Positions 34,894-44,012 of a stretch of DNA of 64,000 nt are shown here, piece after piece. The DNA is from Bacillus xiapuensis (GTDB taxonomy: Bacteria > Bacillota > Bacilli > Bacillales > Domibacillaceae), in assembly GCF_002797355.1 (NCBI RefSeq), contig NZ_KZ454939.1, positions 2,215,875 through 2,279,874 on the forward strand. The letters are read 5' to 3'. The notes below the pieces were generated by a model that did not search any database, was not told the origin of the DNA, and was given only the letters and a program-made list of their open reading frames with translations. A program made the translations under genes and the position numbers. Numbering within the stretch: position 1 is the stretch's first letter; each line of letters opens with the position of its first letter.

Positions 34894-36513
34894 TTATGCT
34901 CTGGATATTTTAAATTTTTTCTTGATCTTATCTATTTTAGAACCGAACACAGCCGATGCCACACCAGACCGAAGGCTGAGATAAAAATAAACAGATGCTC
35001 CAATCGCCGCACAAATCGCGATTAACAAGATGCCCTGCCCTTTGCTCGCTTCATTAAACCACGGGGAAATCACTGAATAAACAGCCAACACGACCGCCGC
35101 CATGATCGCATTAAACATAACTATTTGCCAAAACCTTCTCTTCATTGACTTCAGCGAATAGCCGGCAAAATAGTGAATAACAAATAAATTGATCACAATA
35201 GACGCTGTGTATCCGACTGCCGTAGCATAAATGGCTCCATCCGTTTCAAACCATTTGATAAACGGAATATTCAAGCTTAGCTTCAGCAAAATCCCAACGA
35301 GTAAGCTCAGCACTGTAAACCTCTGTTCATTGATTCCTTGCAAAATCGCCGCTGTCACGGAAAACAGAGCAAATAAAATCGCACTCGGCGCATAATGGCG
35401 CAGAATTTCGGTCCCCGTTTCACTATGCTCATAAAACACCGTATAAAACGGTTCCGCCAAAACCATAATGCCGATCACTGCCGGTACAGTCAAAAATAAT
35501 AGCACTTGAAATGTTTGATTCAATTGCTGTTTCATTTTTTGATAATCGCCGGAAACAAAGGAGTTTGTGATAATCGGCACGAGCGTCATCGCAAAGGCCG
35601 TCGCTAAAGATACCGGGATAATGACAATTTTCTGCGCGCTGAAATTTAATATTCCAAACAGCGTATCCGATACTTTTGCCTGGCCAATCTCTGTCATCGC
35701 GCGATTAAATGTCGCCATATCAATGAGCTGATAAAGCGGCATCGCCACACCGACAAATACGAACGGGATCGCATACACGATAATTTCTTTATAAATATCA
35801 ACAAGGGAGACTTGGACTTTGCCCCGGTTCTTTTGAAGAAGCAAATCCATGCTTTTTTTGCGCTTCAGCCAATACCAAGACAGAACAAGCAAGCCAAATA
35901 ACGCCCCGATAAAAGCCGCGAAGGTGGCAACGCCGATTGCCTTGACGACATTTCCGTCTAACATGTTCATAACAACATAAGCGCCGATGAGCACAAAAGC
36001 TATGCGGGCAATCTGCTCCACAACAACGGATACCGCGGACGGACCCATGGATTGATGCCCTTGGAAGAAGCCGCGCATCAAGCTCATAAAAGGCACAATG
36101 ATCAAGGCGAAGCTGACTGCCCGAATCACGTAAGCTACCTCTTCGATCGAATAGATTTGCTGTTTATCCAATACGACTAACTCCGCAAAAAACGGAGCGA
36201 AAACATACATGACAGCAAACGAAAGGAAGCCTGTAAGGAACATAAGCACAAGCCCCGATTGAAACAGCCGCCTGCCGACTGCGTATTCTTCAAGCGCATT
36301 GTACTTAGCAATGAATTTCGACACAGCCAGCGGCACACCAGCTGTGGCAATGCTGATGAATATCGTATAAGGCACATAGCCATACTGATAAAGCGAAACC
36401 GATTCTTCTCCAACAATTGAATAAAATGGGATGACATAAAACAGTCCCAGAAACTTGGCGATAAACGTGCCCAGCGTTAAAATAAAGGTTCCTCTAATTA
36501 GCTTTGAAGACAT
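34894..36513 (-). CDS. ytgP: MurJ-like lipid flippase of the MOP family (YtgP)
   Basis: A 539-residue membrane protein with about fourteen membrane segments, similar to B. subtilis YtgP/MurJ over its whole length: MSSKLIRGTFILTLGTF at the start, the MRGFFQGHQSMGPSAVSVVVEQ segment and AILQGINEQRF. In B. subtilis this protein is a lipid II flippase for peptidoglycan synthesis. The start was placed at the ATG at 36513 to match the family; an ATG six codons upstream has a weaker ribosome site. A SigA promoter lies about 50 bases upstream. It fits the cell-wall theme with murC. Confidence 0.9.
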   Translation of the reverse strand: MSSKLIRGTFILTLGTFIAKFLGLFYVIPFYSIVGEESVSLYQYGYVPYTIFISIATAGVPLAVSKFIAKYNALEEYAVGRRLFQSGLVLMFLTGFLSFAVMYVFAPFFAELVVLDKQQIYSIEEVAYVIRAVSFALIIVPFMSLMRGFFQGHQSMGPSAVSVVVEQIARIAFVLIGAYVVMNMLDGNVVKAIGVATFAAFIGALFGLLVLSWYWLKRKKSMDLLLQKNRGKVQVSLVDIYKEIIVYAIPFVFVGVAMPLYQLIDMATFNRAMTEIGQAKVSDTLFGILNFSAQKIVIIPVSLATAFAMTLVPIITNSFVSGDYQKMKQQLNQTFQVLLFLTVPAVIGIMVLAEPFYTVFYEHSETGTEILRHYAPSAILFALFSVTAAILQGINEQRFTVLSLLVGILLKLSLNIPFIKWFETDGAIYATAVGYTASIVINLFVIHYFAGYSLKSMKRRFWQIVMFNAIMAAVVLAVYSVISPWFNEASKGQGILLIAICAAIGASVYFYLSLRSGVASAVFGSKIDKIKKKFKISRA

Positions 36514-36564
36514 ACAGATCCTATTCTCCATTCCTACTAAAGAAAAATGTAAACACTAACACAC

Positions 36565-36593
36565 AGTTTACCTCTTTTAAAGAGGACTGACAA
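36565..36593 (-). promoter_or_regulatory. SigA promoter of ytgP
   Basis: Minus strand TTGTCA (36593-36588), a 17-base spacer containing the palindrome CCTCTTTAAAAGAGG, and TAAACT (36570-36565). The palindrome between the two hexamers could also be an operator. Confidence 0.68.
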
Positions 36594-36642
36594 TTTTTTA
36601 TGGAAAAATAGTTGGCGTTACTATTCAATCTTCTTCATTCCA

Positions 36643-36672
36643 TTGACAAAATTAATGAAGATCCTCTACCAT
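36643..36672 (+). promoter_or_regulatory. SigA promoter of ytfP
   Basis: A perfect TTGACA at 36643-36648, an 18-base spacer and TACCAT at 36667-36672, 35 bases before the ytfP start. Confidence 0.65.
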
Positions 36673-36706
36673 TAATAGAATTGGTAAAGAAAAAGCAGGT
36701 GATAAC

Positions 36707-37966
36707 ATGGATTTTGACGTAATCGTTATTGGCGGCGGACCTTCCGGACTGATGGCTGCCATAGCCGCTGCCGAACAGAAAGCTCAAGTGCTGCTCCTTG
36801 ACAAAGGAAGCAAGCTGGGACGAAAGCTGGCCATTTCCGGCGGCGGGCGCTGCAATGTAACGAATCGGCTGCCGGCTGATGAAATCATTCGGCATATCCC
36901 GGGCAATGGCCGTTTTTTATACAGCGCGTTTTCGATTTTTAATAATGAAGACATTATCCGATTCTTTGAAGATCTCGGCATCCAGCTAAAAGAGGAGGAT
37001 CACGGCCGGATGTTCCCGGTATCCGACAAAGCGCAATCGGTCGTCAATGCTTTGCTGAAACGCATTGATGAGCTAGGAGTAGCTGTCCGTGTCAATACTG
37101 CAGTCGCCGACATATTGTATCGGAACGGCCGCACAGTTGGCGTGAAATTAAAGGACGGGCAAGTGATTGCCAGCCGAGCTGTTATCGTTGCCGCCGGAGG
37201 CAATTCTGTTCCTCATACCGGATCCACAGGAGATGCCTACCCTTGGGCCGAAAAAGCCGGCCACACCGTCACGGAACTCTATCCGACCGAAGTCCCGGTC
37301 ACATCCGATGAAGAATTCATTAAAAAGAAAACCCTTCAAGGGCTTTCTTTAAGAAATGTGGCCCTCAGCGTGCTGAATTCAAAAGGAAAAGGAATCATTA
37401 CTCATCAGATGGATATGATCTTTACCCACTTTGGGATTTCTGGACCAGCTGTGCTCCGCTGCAGCCAGTTTGTCGTGAAAGAGTTAAAAAAAGCGAAACG
37501 GCCGGAAGTCATCATGGCGATTGACAGTCTCCCGGCTAAAAATGAAGAACAGCTTTTTCAAGAAATCTGCCGCTTAGTGAAAAATCATCCGAAGAAATCG
37601 CTCAAAAACTGTTTAAAGAGCTTTCTTCCTGAACGATACGTATTATTCCTGCTTGAGCAAGCGGAGATCGACACGGAAATGGCTTCAAGCGGAATTGCTG
37701 CCGAAAAGATCCGGAGATTTGTCCATCTTTGTAAAGATTTCCGTTTCACTGTCAATGGCACTCTACCTCTAGAAAAAGCCTTTGTCACAGGCGGCGGCGT
37801 TTCCATTAAAGAAATTGAACCCAAAACAATGGCTTCCAAAAAAATGGCCGGTCTCTACTTTTGCGGCGAGGTGCTGGACATTCACGGCTACACGGGGGGA
37901 TATAATATTACTTCCGCCTTTATAACAGGCCGGCTTGCTGGCCTGAATGCCGCTCAACCCAAGTGA
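36707..37966 (+). CDS. ytfP: FAD-dependent oxidoreductase YtfP (HI0933/BaiN family)
   Basis: A 419-residue flavoprotein. The N-terminal dinucleotide-binding motif [14 protein letters not shown] is followed by [18 protein letters not shown], the hallmark of the HI0933-like family, and by the C-terminal [21 protein letters not shown]. Related enzymes reduce double bonds in bile acids, but the natural substrate in bacilli is unknown. It has its own promoter, divergent from ytgP. The neighbour order ytgP-ytfP is the same in B. subtilis. Confidence 0.92.
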   Translation: MDFDVIVIGGGPSGLMAAIAAAEQKAQVLLLDKGSKLGRKLAISGGGRCNVTNRLPADEIIRHIPGNGRFLYSAFSIFNNEDIIRFFEDLGIQLKEEDHGRMFPVSDKAQSVVNALLKRIDELGVAVRVNTAVADILYRNGRTVGVKLKDGQVIASRAVIVAAGGNSVPHTGSTGDAYPWAEKAGHTVTELYPTEVPVTSDEEFIKKKTLQGLSLRNVALSVLNSKGKGIITHQMDMIFTHFGISGPAVLRCSQFVVKELKKAKRPEVIMAIDSLPAKNEEQLFQEICRLVKNHPKKSLKNCLKSFLPERYVLFLLEQAEIDTEMASSGIAAEKIRRFVHLCKDFRFTVNGTLPLEKAFVTGGGVSIKEIEPKTMASKKMAGLYFCGEVLDIHGYTGGYNITSAFITGRLAGLNAAQPK

Positions 37967-37998
37967 AAAAGCAGGAAAAAAGTGAACTTTTTTCCTGC
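37965..37998 (-). terminator. Terminator between ytfP and the YpzG-like gene
   Basis: GCAGGAAAAAAGT / ACTTTTTTCCTGC; on the minus strand a T-run follows, so it ends the small gene transcript; it may also stop ytfP. Confidence 0.82.
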
Positions 37999-38008
37999 CC
38001 TCGTTCCG

Positions 38009-38164
38009 TTAAGAAAAACGATGTGCTTTAGCCATACGTTTTAAAATGATGGTTTTTTGAGATTCTTCTGTATGGCCGTTCACTTGCGACTTTGCTCGTT
38101 TCGGTCTTGTCCAATTGTGGTGAAACTGCTCAGAGTGCGGATCTAATTGATCTTTATAACTCAT
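38009..38164 (-). CDS. YpzG-like small protein
   Basis: A 51-residue basic protein starting MSYKDQLDPHSEQFHHNW. The stretch WTRPKRAKSQVNGHTEESQ fits the pattern of the YpzG family (a W-x-x-P-K/R-x-A-K-S-Q-V-N-G core), small proteins found in many Bacillaceae. Function unknown. The ATG at 38164 has GAGGTGAGGG directly upstream and a terminator follows the stop. An 18-base palindrome lies 28 bases upstream of the start. Confidence 0.8.
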   Translation of the reverse strand: MSYKDQLDPHSEQFHHNWTRPKRAKSQVNGHTEESQKTIILKRMAKAHRFS

Positions 38165-38191
38165 GCCCTCACCTCAAATGAAATAAAATTC

Positions 38192-38209
38192 GATATTCAC
38201 ATGAATATC
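38192..38209. promoter_or_regulatory. 18-base palindrome upstream of the YpzG-like gene
   Basis: GATATTCA-CA-TGAATATC is a perfect inverted repeat with a two-base centre, between the YpzG-like gene and repeat copy E. It could be an operator or a small terminator for the plus strand (TTTTAT follows). Confidence 0.4.
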
Positions 38210-38239
38210 TTTTATAGGATGCTTCGATCTCCCTGAGCT

Positions 38240-38357
38240 ATGCGTTCATTTTTTGCCTCAAGTGAGTTTTCACATAATGAAAGAAGAGCAAAGGCTGCCA
38301 CGCAGCCTCGTAGCGGGAAAATTCTTGAAGCGGAAGTCTCGCGGCATCTGATATGCG
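38240..38357 (-). repeat. Intergenic repeat element, copy E (truncated, inverted)
   Basis: Read on the minus strand it starts TTCCGCATATCAGATGCC right after the T tail of the ytwF terminator. Its first 50 bases match copy C almost base for base (GCGAGAC, TCCGCTT, TTTYCCCG). It then jumps to GGCTGCGTGGCAGCCTTTGCTCTTCTTT, the 3' arm of the core. The 3' end is lost. It is the only copy of opposite orientation. Confidence 0.7.
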
Positions 38358-38363
38358 GAATAA

Positions 38364-38405
38364 ATCGAAAAGGAGCTGGTTTCCAAATGGAACCGGCTCC
38401 TTCTT
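38364..38405 (-). terminator. Terminator of ytwF
   Basis: Minus strand AAGGAGCCGGTTCC / GGAAACCAGCTCCTT then TTTCGATTT; symmetrical enough to act on both strands. Confidence 0.8.
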
Positions 38406-38409
38406 CTGT

Positions 38410-38715
38410 TCATTTCGTTTTTCCTGTCCACTCCAGCATGCCGCCGACCATGTTTCGAACTTTAAAGCCTTGTTCTCGCATATAATAGCAGACATTTTCG
38501 CTGCGGCGTCCGGAACGGCAAACGAAAATATATTCCTTGCCTTTTTCGAATTGATCTACATGTTCAGGAATCGTTCCCATAGCGATATGTTTGGCGCCGG
38601 GAATCATTCCGCCGGCTACTTCTTCATCTTCGCGGACATCGACAATTTCCAGCTTTTCTCCTTGTTCTAGCTTCTGCTTGAGCTCTTCGGGTGTGATAAT
38701 TTCAATCGGATTCAT
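38410..38715 (-). CDS. ytwF: Rhodanese-like protein YtwF
   Basis: A 101-residue single-domain rhodanese. The catalytic cysteine lies in the loop VCRSGRRSENV (about residue 69), with the CDC25-like entry IVDVREDEEVAGG. It should carry sulfane sulfur as a persulfide. It is cytoplasmic without a signal peptide. The start at 38715 has AAGGAGG upstream. It follows leuS by 16 bases on the same strand and may be transcribed with it, then ends at its own terminator. Confidence 0.88.
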   Translation of the reverse strand: MNPIEIITPEELKQKLEQGEKLEIVDVREDEEVAGGMIPGAKHIAMGTIPEHVDQFEKGKEYIFVCRSGRRSENVCYYMREQGFKVRNMVGGMLEWTGKTK

Positions 38716-38731
38716 CGGAAACCTCCTTGTC

Positions 38732-41143
38732 TTAGTTAGCCACGATATTTACTAATTTGCCCGGTACCGCAATGACTTTGCGCACTGTTTTGCCCGCCAA
38801 TTGCTCTTTCACTTTTTCTTCGTTCATCGCCGTTTGCTCCATTTCTTCACGAGTGGCGTCTTTGGCAATCATTAATTTAGCCTTCAACTTGCCGTTGATC
38901 TGAATGACAATTTCCACTTCATCATCCACAAGTTTGCTTTCCTCAAATTCCGGCCATGGATGGTAGCTGATCGTTTCATTATGCCCCAGCTTCTCCCATA
39001 GCTCTTCCGTCATATGCGGGGCGATTGGAGAAAGCAGCTGAATGAAGCCTTCAATATATGGTTTCGGCAATGTTTCCGCTTTGTATGCCTCGTTAACAAA
39101 TACCATCATTTGCGAAATTGCCGTGTTAAAGCGAAGATGCTCATAGTCTTCCGTTACTTTTTTCACTGTTTGATGATACACCTTTTCCAGCTCTGTTCCC
39201 GTTTCCGTTATTTTATCGGAAAGCTCTCCGTTATCCTGGACGACTAAACGCCATACCCGGTCAAGGAAGCGGCGAGCGCCATCTACGCCAGTTGTCGACC
39301 AAGCGATGGAGGCATCCAAAGGCCCCATAAACATTTCATATAAGCGGAGAGTGTCAGCTCCGTGACTGTTGACAATCTCATCGGGGTTCACAACATTCCC
39401 TTTCGATTTGCTCATTTTCTCGTTGTTTTCGCCAAGAATCATTCCTTGGTTAAATAACTTTTGGAACGGTTCTTTCGTAGGCACAATGCCAAGATCATAC
39501 AATACTTTATGCCAAAAACGAGCGTATAATAAGTGAAGAACCGCATGCTCGGCTCCCCCGATGTAAATATCCACAGGCAGCCATTTCTTTAGCTTTTCCG
39601 GGTCAGCCAGCGCTTCTGTGTTATTCGGGTCGATATAACGCAAATAGTACCAGCAGCTTCCCGCCCATTGCGGCATGGTATTTGTTTCGCGGCGGCCTTT
39701 TTTGCCTGTTGCAGGGTCAACTACATTTACCCACTCTTCAATATTCGCCAGCGGAGATTCCCCCGTACCGCTCGGTTTAATTTCCGTTGTCTCCGGCAGC
39801 ATAAGCGGCAGCTCTGATTCAGGTACGGGTGTCATCGTACCATCTTCCCAATGAATGATTGGAATCGGTTCTCCCCAATAACGCTGGCGGCTGAACAGCC
39901 AATCCCGCAGCCGGTATGTCACTTTTTTCGCGCCAACTTCTTTCTCCTCCAGCCACTCGATCATTTTGGCAATCGCTTCTTCTTTCCCCAGCCCGTTTAA
40001 GAAATCGGAGTTGATATGTTTTCCGTCGCCAGTGTAGGCTTCTTTTTCAACATCTCCGCCAGCAACGACCGCTTTGATCGGCAGGTTAAATTTCTTCGCA
40101 AACTCATAGTCGCGCTCATCGTGAGCAGGCACAGCCATGATGGATCCTGTTCCATAGCTCATCAGGACATAATCCGCAATCCAAATCGGCATTTTTTCGC
40201 CGTTCACTGGATTGATAGCGTAGGCGCCAGTGAAGACACCGGTTTTATGTTTAGCCAGATCGGTGCGCTCTAAATCGCTTTTCGATTTGACTTCCTCTAA
40301 ATAATTAGCTACTGCTTGCTGATTCTCCGCTGTAGTGATTTTTTTGACAAGCGGATGCTCGGGAGCCAGCACAGCGTAAGTCGCTCCAAACAGGGTATCA
40401 GGACGCGTTGTGAAAACCGTAAATGTATCCTTATGTCCAGCGATCGCAAAGGTGACTTCCGCTCCTTCTGAACGGCCGATCCAGTGGCGCTGCATCTCTT
40501 TAATGCTTTCCGGCCAATCAAGCTCCTCTAAGTCTTCAAGCAACCGGTCGGCATAGGCTGTGATCTTTAACATCCACTGCTTCATCGGGCGACGTTCAAC
40601 CGGATGGCCTCCCCGCTCACTTTTTCCGTCGATGACTTCCTCGTTCGCCAGCACCGTACCAAGCGCCGGGCACCAGTTCACCGGCACTTCATCCACATAT
40701 GCAAGGCCTTTTTTATAAAGCTGCAGGAAAATCCATTGAGTCCACTTGTAATAGTTAGGATCTGTCGTGTTGATTTCCCGTTCCCAATCATAGGAAAACC
40801 CTAATGATTTAATTTGCCGGCGGAAATTGTTAATATTCTGCTCAGTAAATTGTGCCGGGTCATTTCCCGTATCAAGCGCATATTGCTCTGCCGGCAATCC
40901 AAAGGCATCCCAGCCCATCGGATGAAGGACATTGTAGCCTTTCATCCGCTTGTAGCGGGACAAAATATCCGTAGCGGTATAGCCTTCCGGATGACCGACA
41001 TGAAGCCCCGCTCCAGACGGATAAGGAAACATATCCAGCGCATAAAATTTCGGCTTATTTTGATCCTCAGTTGTGCGAAAGGTCTGATTCTCTTCCCAGT
41101 ATGTCTGCCACTTTTTTTCAATTCGATGATGATCAAAGCTCAT
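38732..41143 (-). CDS. leuS: Leucyl-tRNA synthetase
   Basis: An 803-residue class I synthetase. The HIGH-type motif appears as [14 protein letters not shown], the KMSKS loop as [13 protein letters not shown], and the CP1 editing domain contains [12 protein letters not shown]. The C-terminal anticodon-binding and Leu-specific domains follow. The start at 41143 is chosen because AAGGAGG lies nine bases upstream; the earlier ATG lies inside that site. A T-box with a CUC leucine specifier controls it. Confidence 0.97.
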   Translation of the reverse strand: MSFDHHRIEKKWQTYWEENQTFRTTEDQNKPKFYALDMFPYPSGAGLHVGHPEGYTATDILSRYKRMKGYNVLHPMGWDAFGLPAEQYALDTGNDPAQFTEQNINNFRRQIKSLGFSYDWEREINTTDPNYYKWTQWIFLQLYKKGLAYVDEVPVNWCPALGTVLANEEVIDGKSERGGHPVERRPMKQWMLKITAYADRLLEDLEELDWPESIKEMQRHWIGRSEGAEVTFAIAGHKDTFTVFTTRPDTLFGATYAVLAPEHPLVKKITTAENQQAVANYLEEVKSKSDLERTDLAKHKTGVFTGAYAINPVNGEKMPIWIADYVLMSYGTGSIMAVPAHDERDYEFAKKFNLPIKAVVAGGDVEKEAYTGDGKHINSDFLNGLGKEEAIAKMIEWLEEKEVGAKKVTYRLRDWLFSRQRYWGEPIPIIHWEDGTMTPVPESELPLMLPETTEIKPSGTGESPLANIEEWVNVVDPATGKKGRRETNTMPQWAGSCWYYLRYIDPNNTEALADPEKLKKWLPVDIYIGGAEHAVLHLLYARFWHKVLYDLGIVPTKEPFQKLFNQGMILGENNEKMSKSKGNVVNPDEIVNSHGADTLRLYEMFMGPLDASIAWSTTGVDGARRFLDRVWRLVVQDNGELSDKITETGTELEKVYHQTVKKVTEDYEHLRFNTAISQMMVFVNEAYKAETLPKPYIEGFIQLLSPIAPHMTEELWEKLGHNETISYHPWPEFEESKLVDDEVEIVIQINGKLKAKLMIAKDATREEMEQTAMNEEKVKEQLAGKTVRKVIAVPGKLVNIVAN

Positions 41144-41180
41144 CTGTAACATCCTCCTTGTTGAATTGATGATTAAATTT

Positions 41181-41430
41181 AAAAAAACTCCCGCCCCATC
41201 AATTGGGACGAGAGATTATTTCCCGCGGTACCACCCAGATTAATGCCCACCAAAACGGCATTCGGCTTATGTCTTTAACGCAGATCGGCGGCAAGCGCTA
41301 ATCTGCAATGCTTCACGCTTGCGACTCTAAAGGCGAGTTCATGGTCCTGCTGACTGGCTTTCACCGGCCGCCAGCTCTCTAATTCCAGCGGGTCTCCACT
41401 ACTACTCCTTGTCATCGTCTTTTTCATCAT
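41181..41430 (-). promoter_or_regulatory. T-box riboswitch leader of leuS (leucine, CUC specifier)
   Basis: Minus strand: AGAGAGCTGGCGG bulge region, specifier CTC at 41337-41335 after GAA, T-box GGGTGGTACCGCG at 41236-41224, and a terminator CTCTCGTCCC / GGGGCGGGAG with a T-run at 41217-41181. Uncharged tRNA-Leu should allow read-through into leuS. No convincing promoter hexamers were found upstream. Confidence 0.92.
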
Positions 41431-41472
41431 GATCTACGACCATTTTAGACAAAATTGCAAATGGTTGCAAGC

Positions 41473-42669
41473 TTAATGAGAAGAAATCGATGTCTCAGAG
41501 GAGTTCTTCTGCTTCTTCAGCGGATAATCGTGCCCCACTGCCAGGAAAAGGGCGGCAACCAGCAGAACGATCAATGCCCCAAACAATGCCGGCATTCCAT
41601 ACAGATCAACCAGCACGCCGCCGATCACCGGGCCAAACATTCGTCCGGCGGTTGCAGTACTGTTAACAATTCCTTGATAAAAGCCTTCCCTGCCTGAAGG
41701 AGACAGCTGATTGGCAATCGTCGGAACAGCTGGCCACACGAGCATTTCACCGATCGTTAAGATCAGCATCGCTGCCACAAATCCTTTAAAATCCTGCGCA
41801 AAAGCGGTCACTCCATAGGAAACGATAAATATCAAAATACCGATGATGATTTGCTTTTTCATATTGTCTTTAAAGCTGCGCACAAAGTAATTCACAAGCG
41901 GCTGGCCAAAAACAATAAATGCACCGTTGATCGTCCATAATAAGCTGTATTGCTTCAAGCTGATGTTAATTTCCTGAGTGTAGCTTGCAATCGTGGATTG
42001 CCACTGCACATATCCGATCCAGCAAAGCATATAAGCCCCGCAAAGAATCGATAGCGCCAGCAGCTTGCTGCGGTTTTTGACCATGCCGTTCTCTGAAATC
42101 ACATTCATTTGGGCTCCCTTGACTTCGCTCATATGGCGGTAGCCAACAGCGGCTATCAGAAAAAACACGGCAAACATCGCTAAATTAGCGATGAATATAT
42201 AATTAAATGAAAAGGAAGCAACCAGTCCTCCAAGTGCGGACCCAATAGCCACACCGGCATTCTGAGCCACATAAACCGCATTGAAGGCTCTGCGCCCGCC
42301 ATCCGCCCATACCGCTCCTGCAAGAGCATACACAGCTGGAAAGATAATGCCCGATCCCAGTCCAACTAATGTTAAGAAAATGACGTACTGCGGCCACCCG
42401 TGCCAGAATACCATCGCAGTCATCGAAGCGACGTTCACGATTGCCCCTAACAAGATGGAAAGATATCCGCCGAGACGATCAAACAGAAAACCGCCTAATA
42501 GATTGCCGATCACCGATGCTCCCGCGTTTAACATTAAGACAAACCCTGCAACCGACAAGGACTTTTCTAACTGGCCGTGAATATAGATCGTGTTAAGCGG
42601 CCATAAGAACGAAGCGCCTGTCACATTAATGACCATTCCGATTACTAGCAGCCAAACTGCTTTTGGCAT
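41473..42669 (-). CDS. yttB: MFS transporter (YttB-like)
   Basis: A 398-residue major facilitator with twelve expected membrane segments. The loop 2-3 motif appears as GGFLFDRLGGY and there is an antiporter-like GLGSGIIFPAVYALAG. Drug or metabolite efflux is likely but the substrate is unknown. The ATG at 42669 has GGAGGAAG upstream. It is directly upstream of leuS on the same strand; the B. subtilis MFS gene yttB occupies a similar place, which is the reason for the symbol. Repeat copy B lies just upstream of its start. Confidence 0.78.
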   Translation of the reverse strand: MPKAVWLLVIGMVINVTGASFLWPLNTIYIHGQLEKSLSVAGFVLMLNAGASVIGNLLGGFLFDRLGGYLSILLGAIVNVASMTAMVFWHGWPQYVIFLTLVGLGSGIIFPAVYALAGAVWADGGRRAFNAVYVAQNAGVAIGSALGGLVASFSFNYIFIANLAMFAVFFLIAAVGYRHMSEVKGAQMNVISENGMVKNRSKLLALSILCGAYMLCWIGYVQWQSTIASYTQEINISLKQYSLLWTINGAFIVFGQPLVNYFVRSFKDNMKKQIIIGILIFIVSYGVTAFAQDFKGFVAAMLILTIGEMLVWPAVPTIANQLSPSGREGFYQGIVNSTATAGRMFGPVIGGVLVDLYGMPALFGALIVLLVAALFLAVGHDYPLKKQKNSSETSISSH

Positions 42670-42699
42670 CCTGCTTCCTCCTTCCATTAGTTCAATTGT

Positions 42700-42902
42700 T
42701 CCCGCATGTAAGATGCCCCAAGACTCCCGCATCAAGCAGGGAGCAGGGAAGCAATCTATTCGGGAGATCCCGCCACCTGAATGTCCGATTCGCTCGGACC
42801 TGCACGATGCAGGGAACAAAGCTGCTGCAGGACGAAGCGATAGCAGCCTTTGTTCTTCTTTCCAGCAGCGAGGGCGGAAGATGTACTCCCGCCGTTTGAA
42901 AC
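42700..42902 (+). repeat. Intergenic repeat element, copy B (longest)
   Basis: Begins TCCCGCATGTAAGATGCC and ends CCGCCGTTTGAAA. The core contains CTGCACGATGCAGGG, AACAAAGCTGCTGCAGGACG, ATAGCAGCCTTTGTTCTTCTTT and CAGCAGCGAGGG. AACAAAGCTGCT can pair with AGCAGCCTTTGTT, giving the best hairpin of the family. The 5' half also holds several CCCGC / GCGGG-like short repeats. It lies in a divergent region, about 150 bases before mnmL. The remainder of 42903-43052 is AT-rich and holds an uncertain promoter for mnmL. Confidence 0.8.
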
Positions 42903-43052
42903 CTCAATTTATTTCGTATATCAAAACATTATTGTAGTAGTTTCTATAAGGGGTTTCAATATCTTTCCTGATCTTAAAATTCTGATTTATCGGGGTTGGA
43001 TTTTTTCCGTTTTTTCATGATACACTTTCTTCATAAATAAGGAGGAAGTTAG

Positions 43053-44012
43053 ATGAAAGTAAATCCGTTTCCTTACGCAAGTGATCATAAACGGTATCAT
43101 ACGTGGAATTATCACTTACGGAATAAATTTGGACATAAAGTATTTAAAGTAGCCTTAGATGGCGGGTTTGATTGCCCTAACCGCGACGGCACCGTGGCCT
43201 ATGGCGGCTGCACCTTCTGCAGCGCAGCCGGATCTGGAGATTTTGCTGGAAAACGCACAGATCCGTTAGAGAAACAATTTGAAGACATCCGTCAAAGCAT
43301 GCACAAAAAATGGAGAGACGGAAAATATTTGGCCTATTTTCAAGCGTATACGAATACACACGCACCAGTTGATGTACTCCGGGAGAAGTTTGAAACCGCG
43401 CTGAAATTAGATGGCGTCGTAGGATTATCGATCGCCACGCGGCCCGATTGCTTGCCCGATGAGGTCGTTGACTATTTAGCCGAACTTCATGAGCGTACCT
43501 ATCTTTGGGTAGAGCTTGGCTTGCAGACGGTTCACGAAAAGACGGCCGCTCTTATCAATCGCGCCCATGATTATCAGACTTATCTGGAGGGTGTAAACAA
43601 GCTCCGCAAGCACGGCATCCGTGTGTGTTCCCATATTATTAACGGCTTGCCGCTTGAAACGCCGGACATGATGATGGAAACAGCCCGCGCAGTCAGCGCT
43701 CTTGATGTGCAGGGGATTAAAATCCATCTGCTGCATTTATTGAAAGGAACACCGATGGTCAAGCAGTTTGAAAAAGGGCTGCTGGAGTTTTTGTCTTTTG
43801 AAGAATATGTCCAGCTCGTTTGCGATCAGCTCGAAGTTTTGCCGCCGGACATGATCATTCATCGCATCACCGGCGATGGGCCAATCGATTTATTAGTTGG
43901 ACCGATGTGGAGCGTCAATAAATGGTCCGTATTAAATTCGATCGATGCCGAGCTTGAACGCCGCGACAGCTGGCAAGGAAAGTGGTATTACAAGGAGGAA
44001 GTTAAGCGATGA
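43053..44012 (+). CDS. mnmL: Radical SAM enzyme MnmL (YtqA)
   Basis: A 319-residue radical SAM protein of the TIGR01212 type. The iron-sulfur cysteines are in CPNRDGTVAYGGCTFCS, with the spacing CX11CX2C of this family. Other segments are FQAYTNTHAP and GLSIATRPDCLP. YtqA of B. subtilis has been assigned as MnmL, which acts with YtqB/MnmM in completing mnm5(s2)U at the tRNA wobble position. The ATG at 43053 has AAGGAGGAAG upstream and the stop overlaps the mnmM start as ATGA, so the two are translated together. Confidence 0.9.
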   Translation: MKVNPFPYASDHKRYHTWNYHLRNKFGHKVFKVALDGGFDCPNRDGTVAYGGCTFCSAAGSGDFAGKRTDPLEKQFEDIRQSMHKKWRDGKYLAYFQAYTNTHAPVDVLREKFETALKLDGVVGLSIATRPDCLPDEVVDYLAELHERTYLWVELGLQTVHEKTAALINRAHDYQTYLEGVNKLRKHGIRVCSHIINGLPLETPDMMMETARAVSALDVQGIKIHLLHLLKGTPMVKQFEKGLLEFLSFEEYVQLVCDQLEVLPPDMIIHRITGDGPIDLLVGPMWSVNKWSVLNSIDAELERRDSWQGKWYYKEEVKR

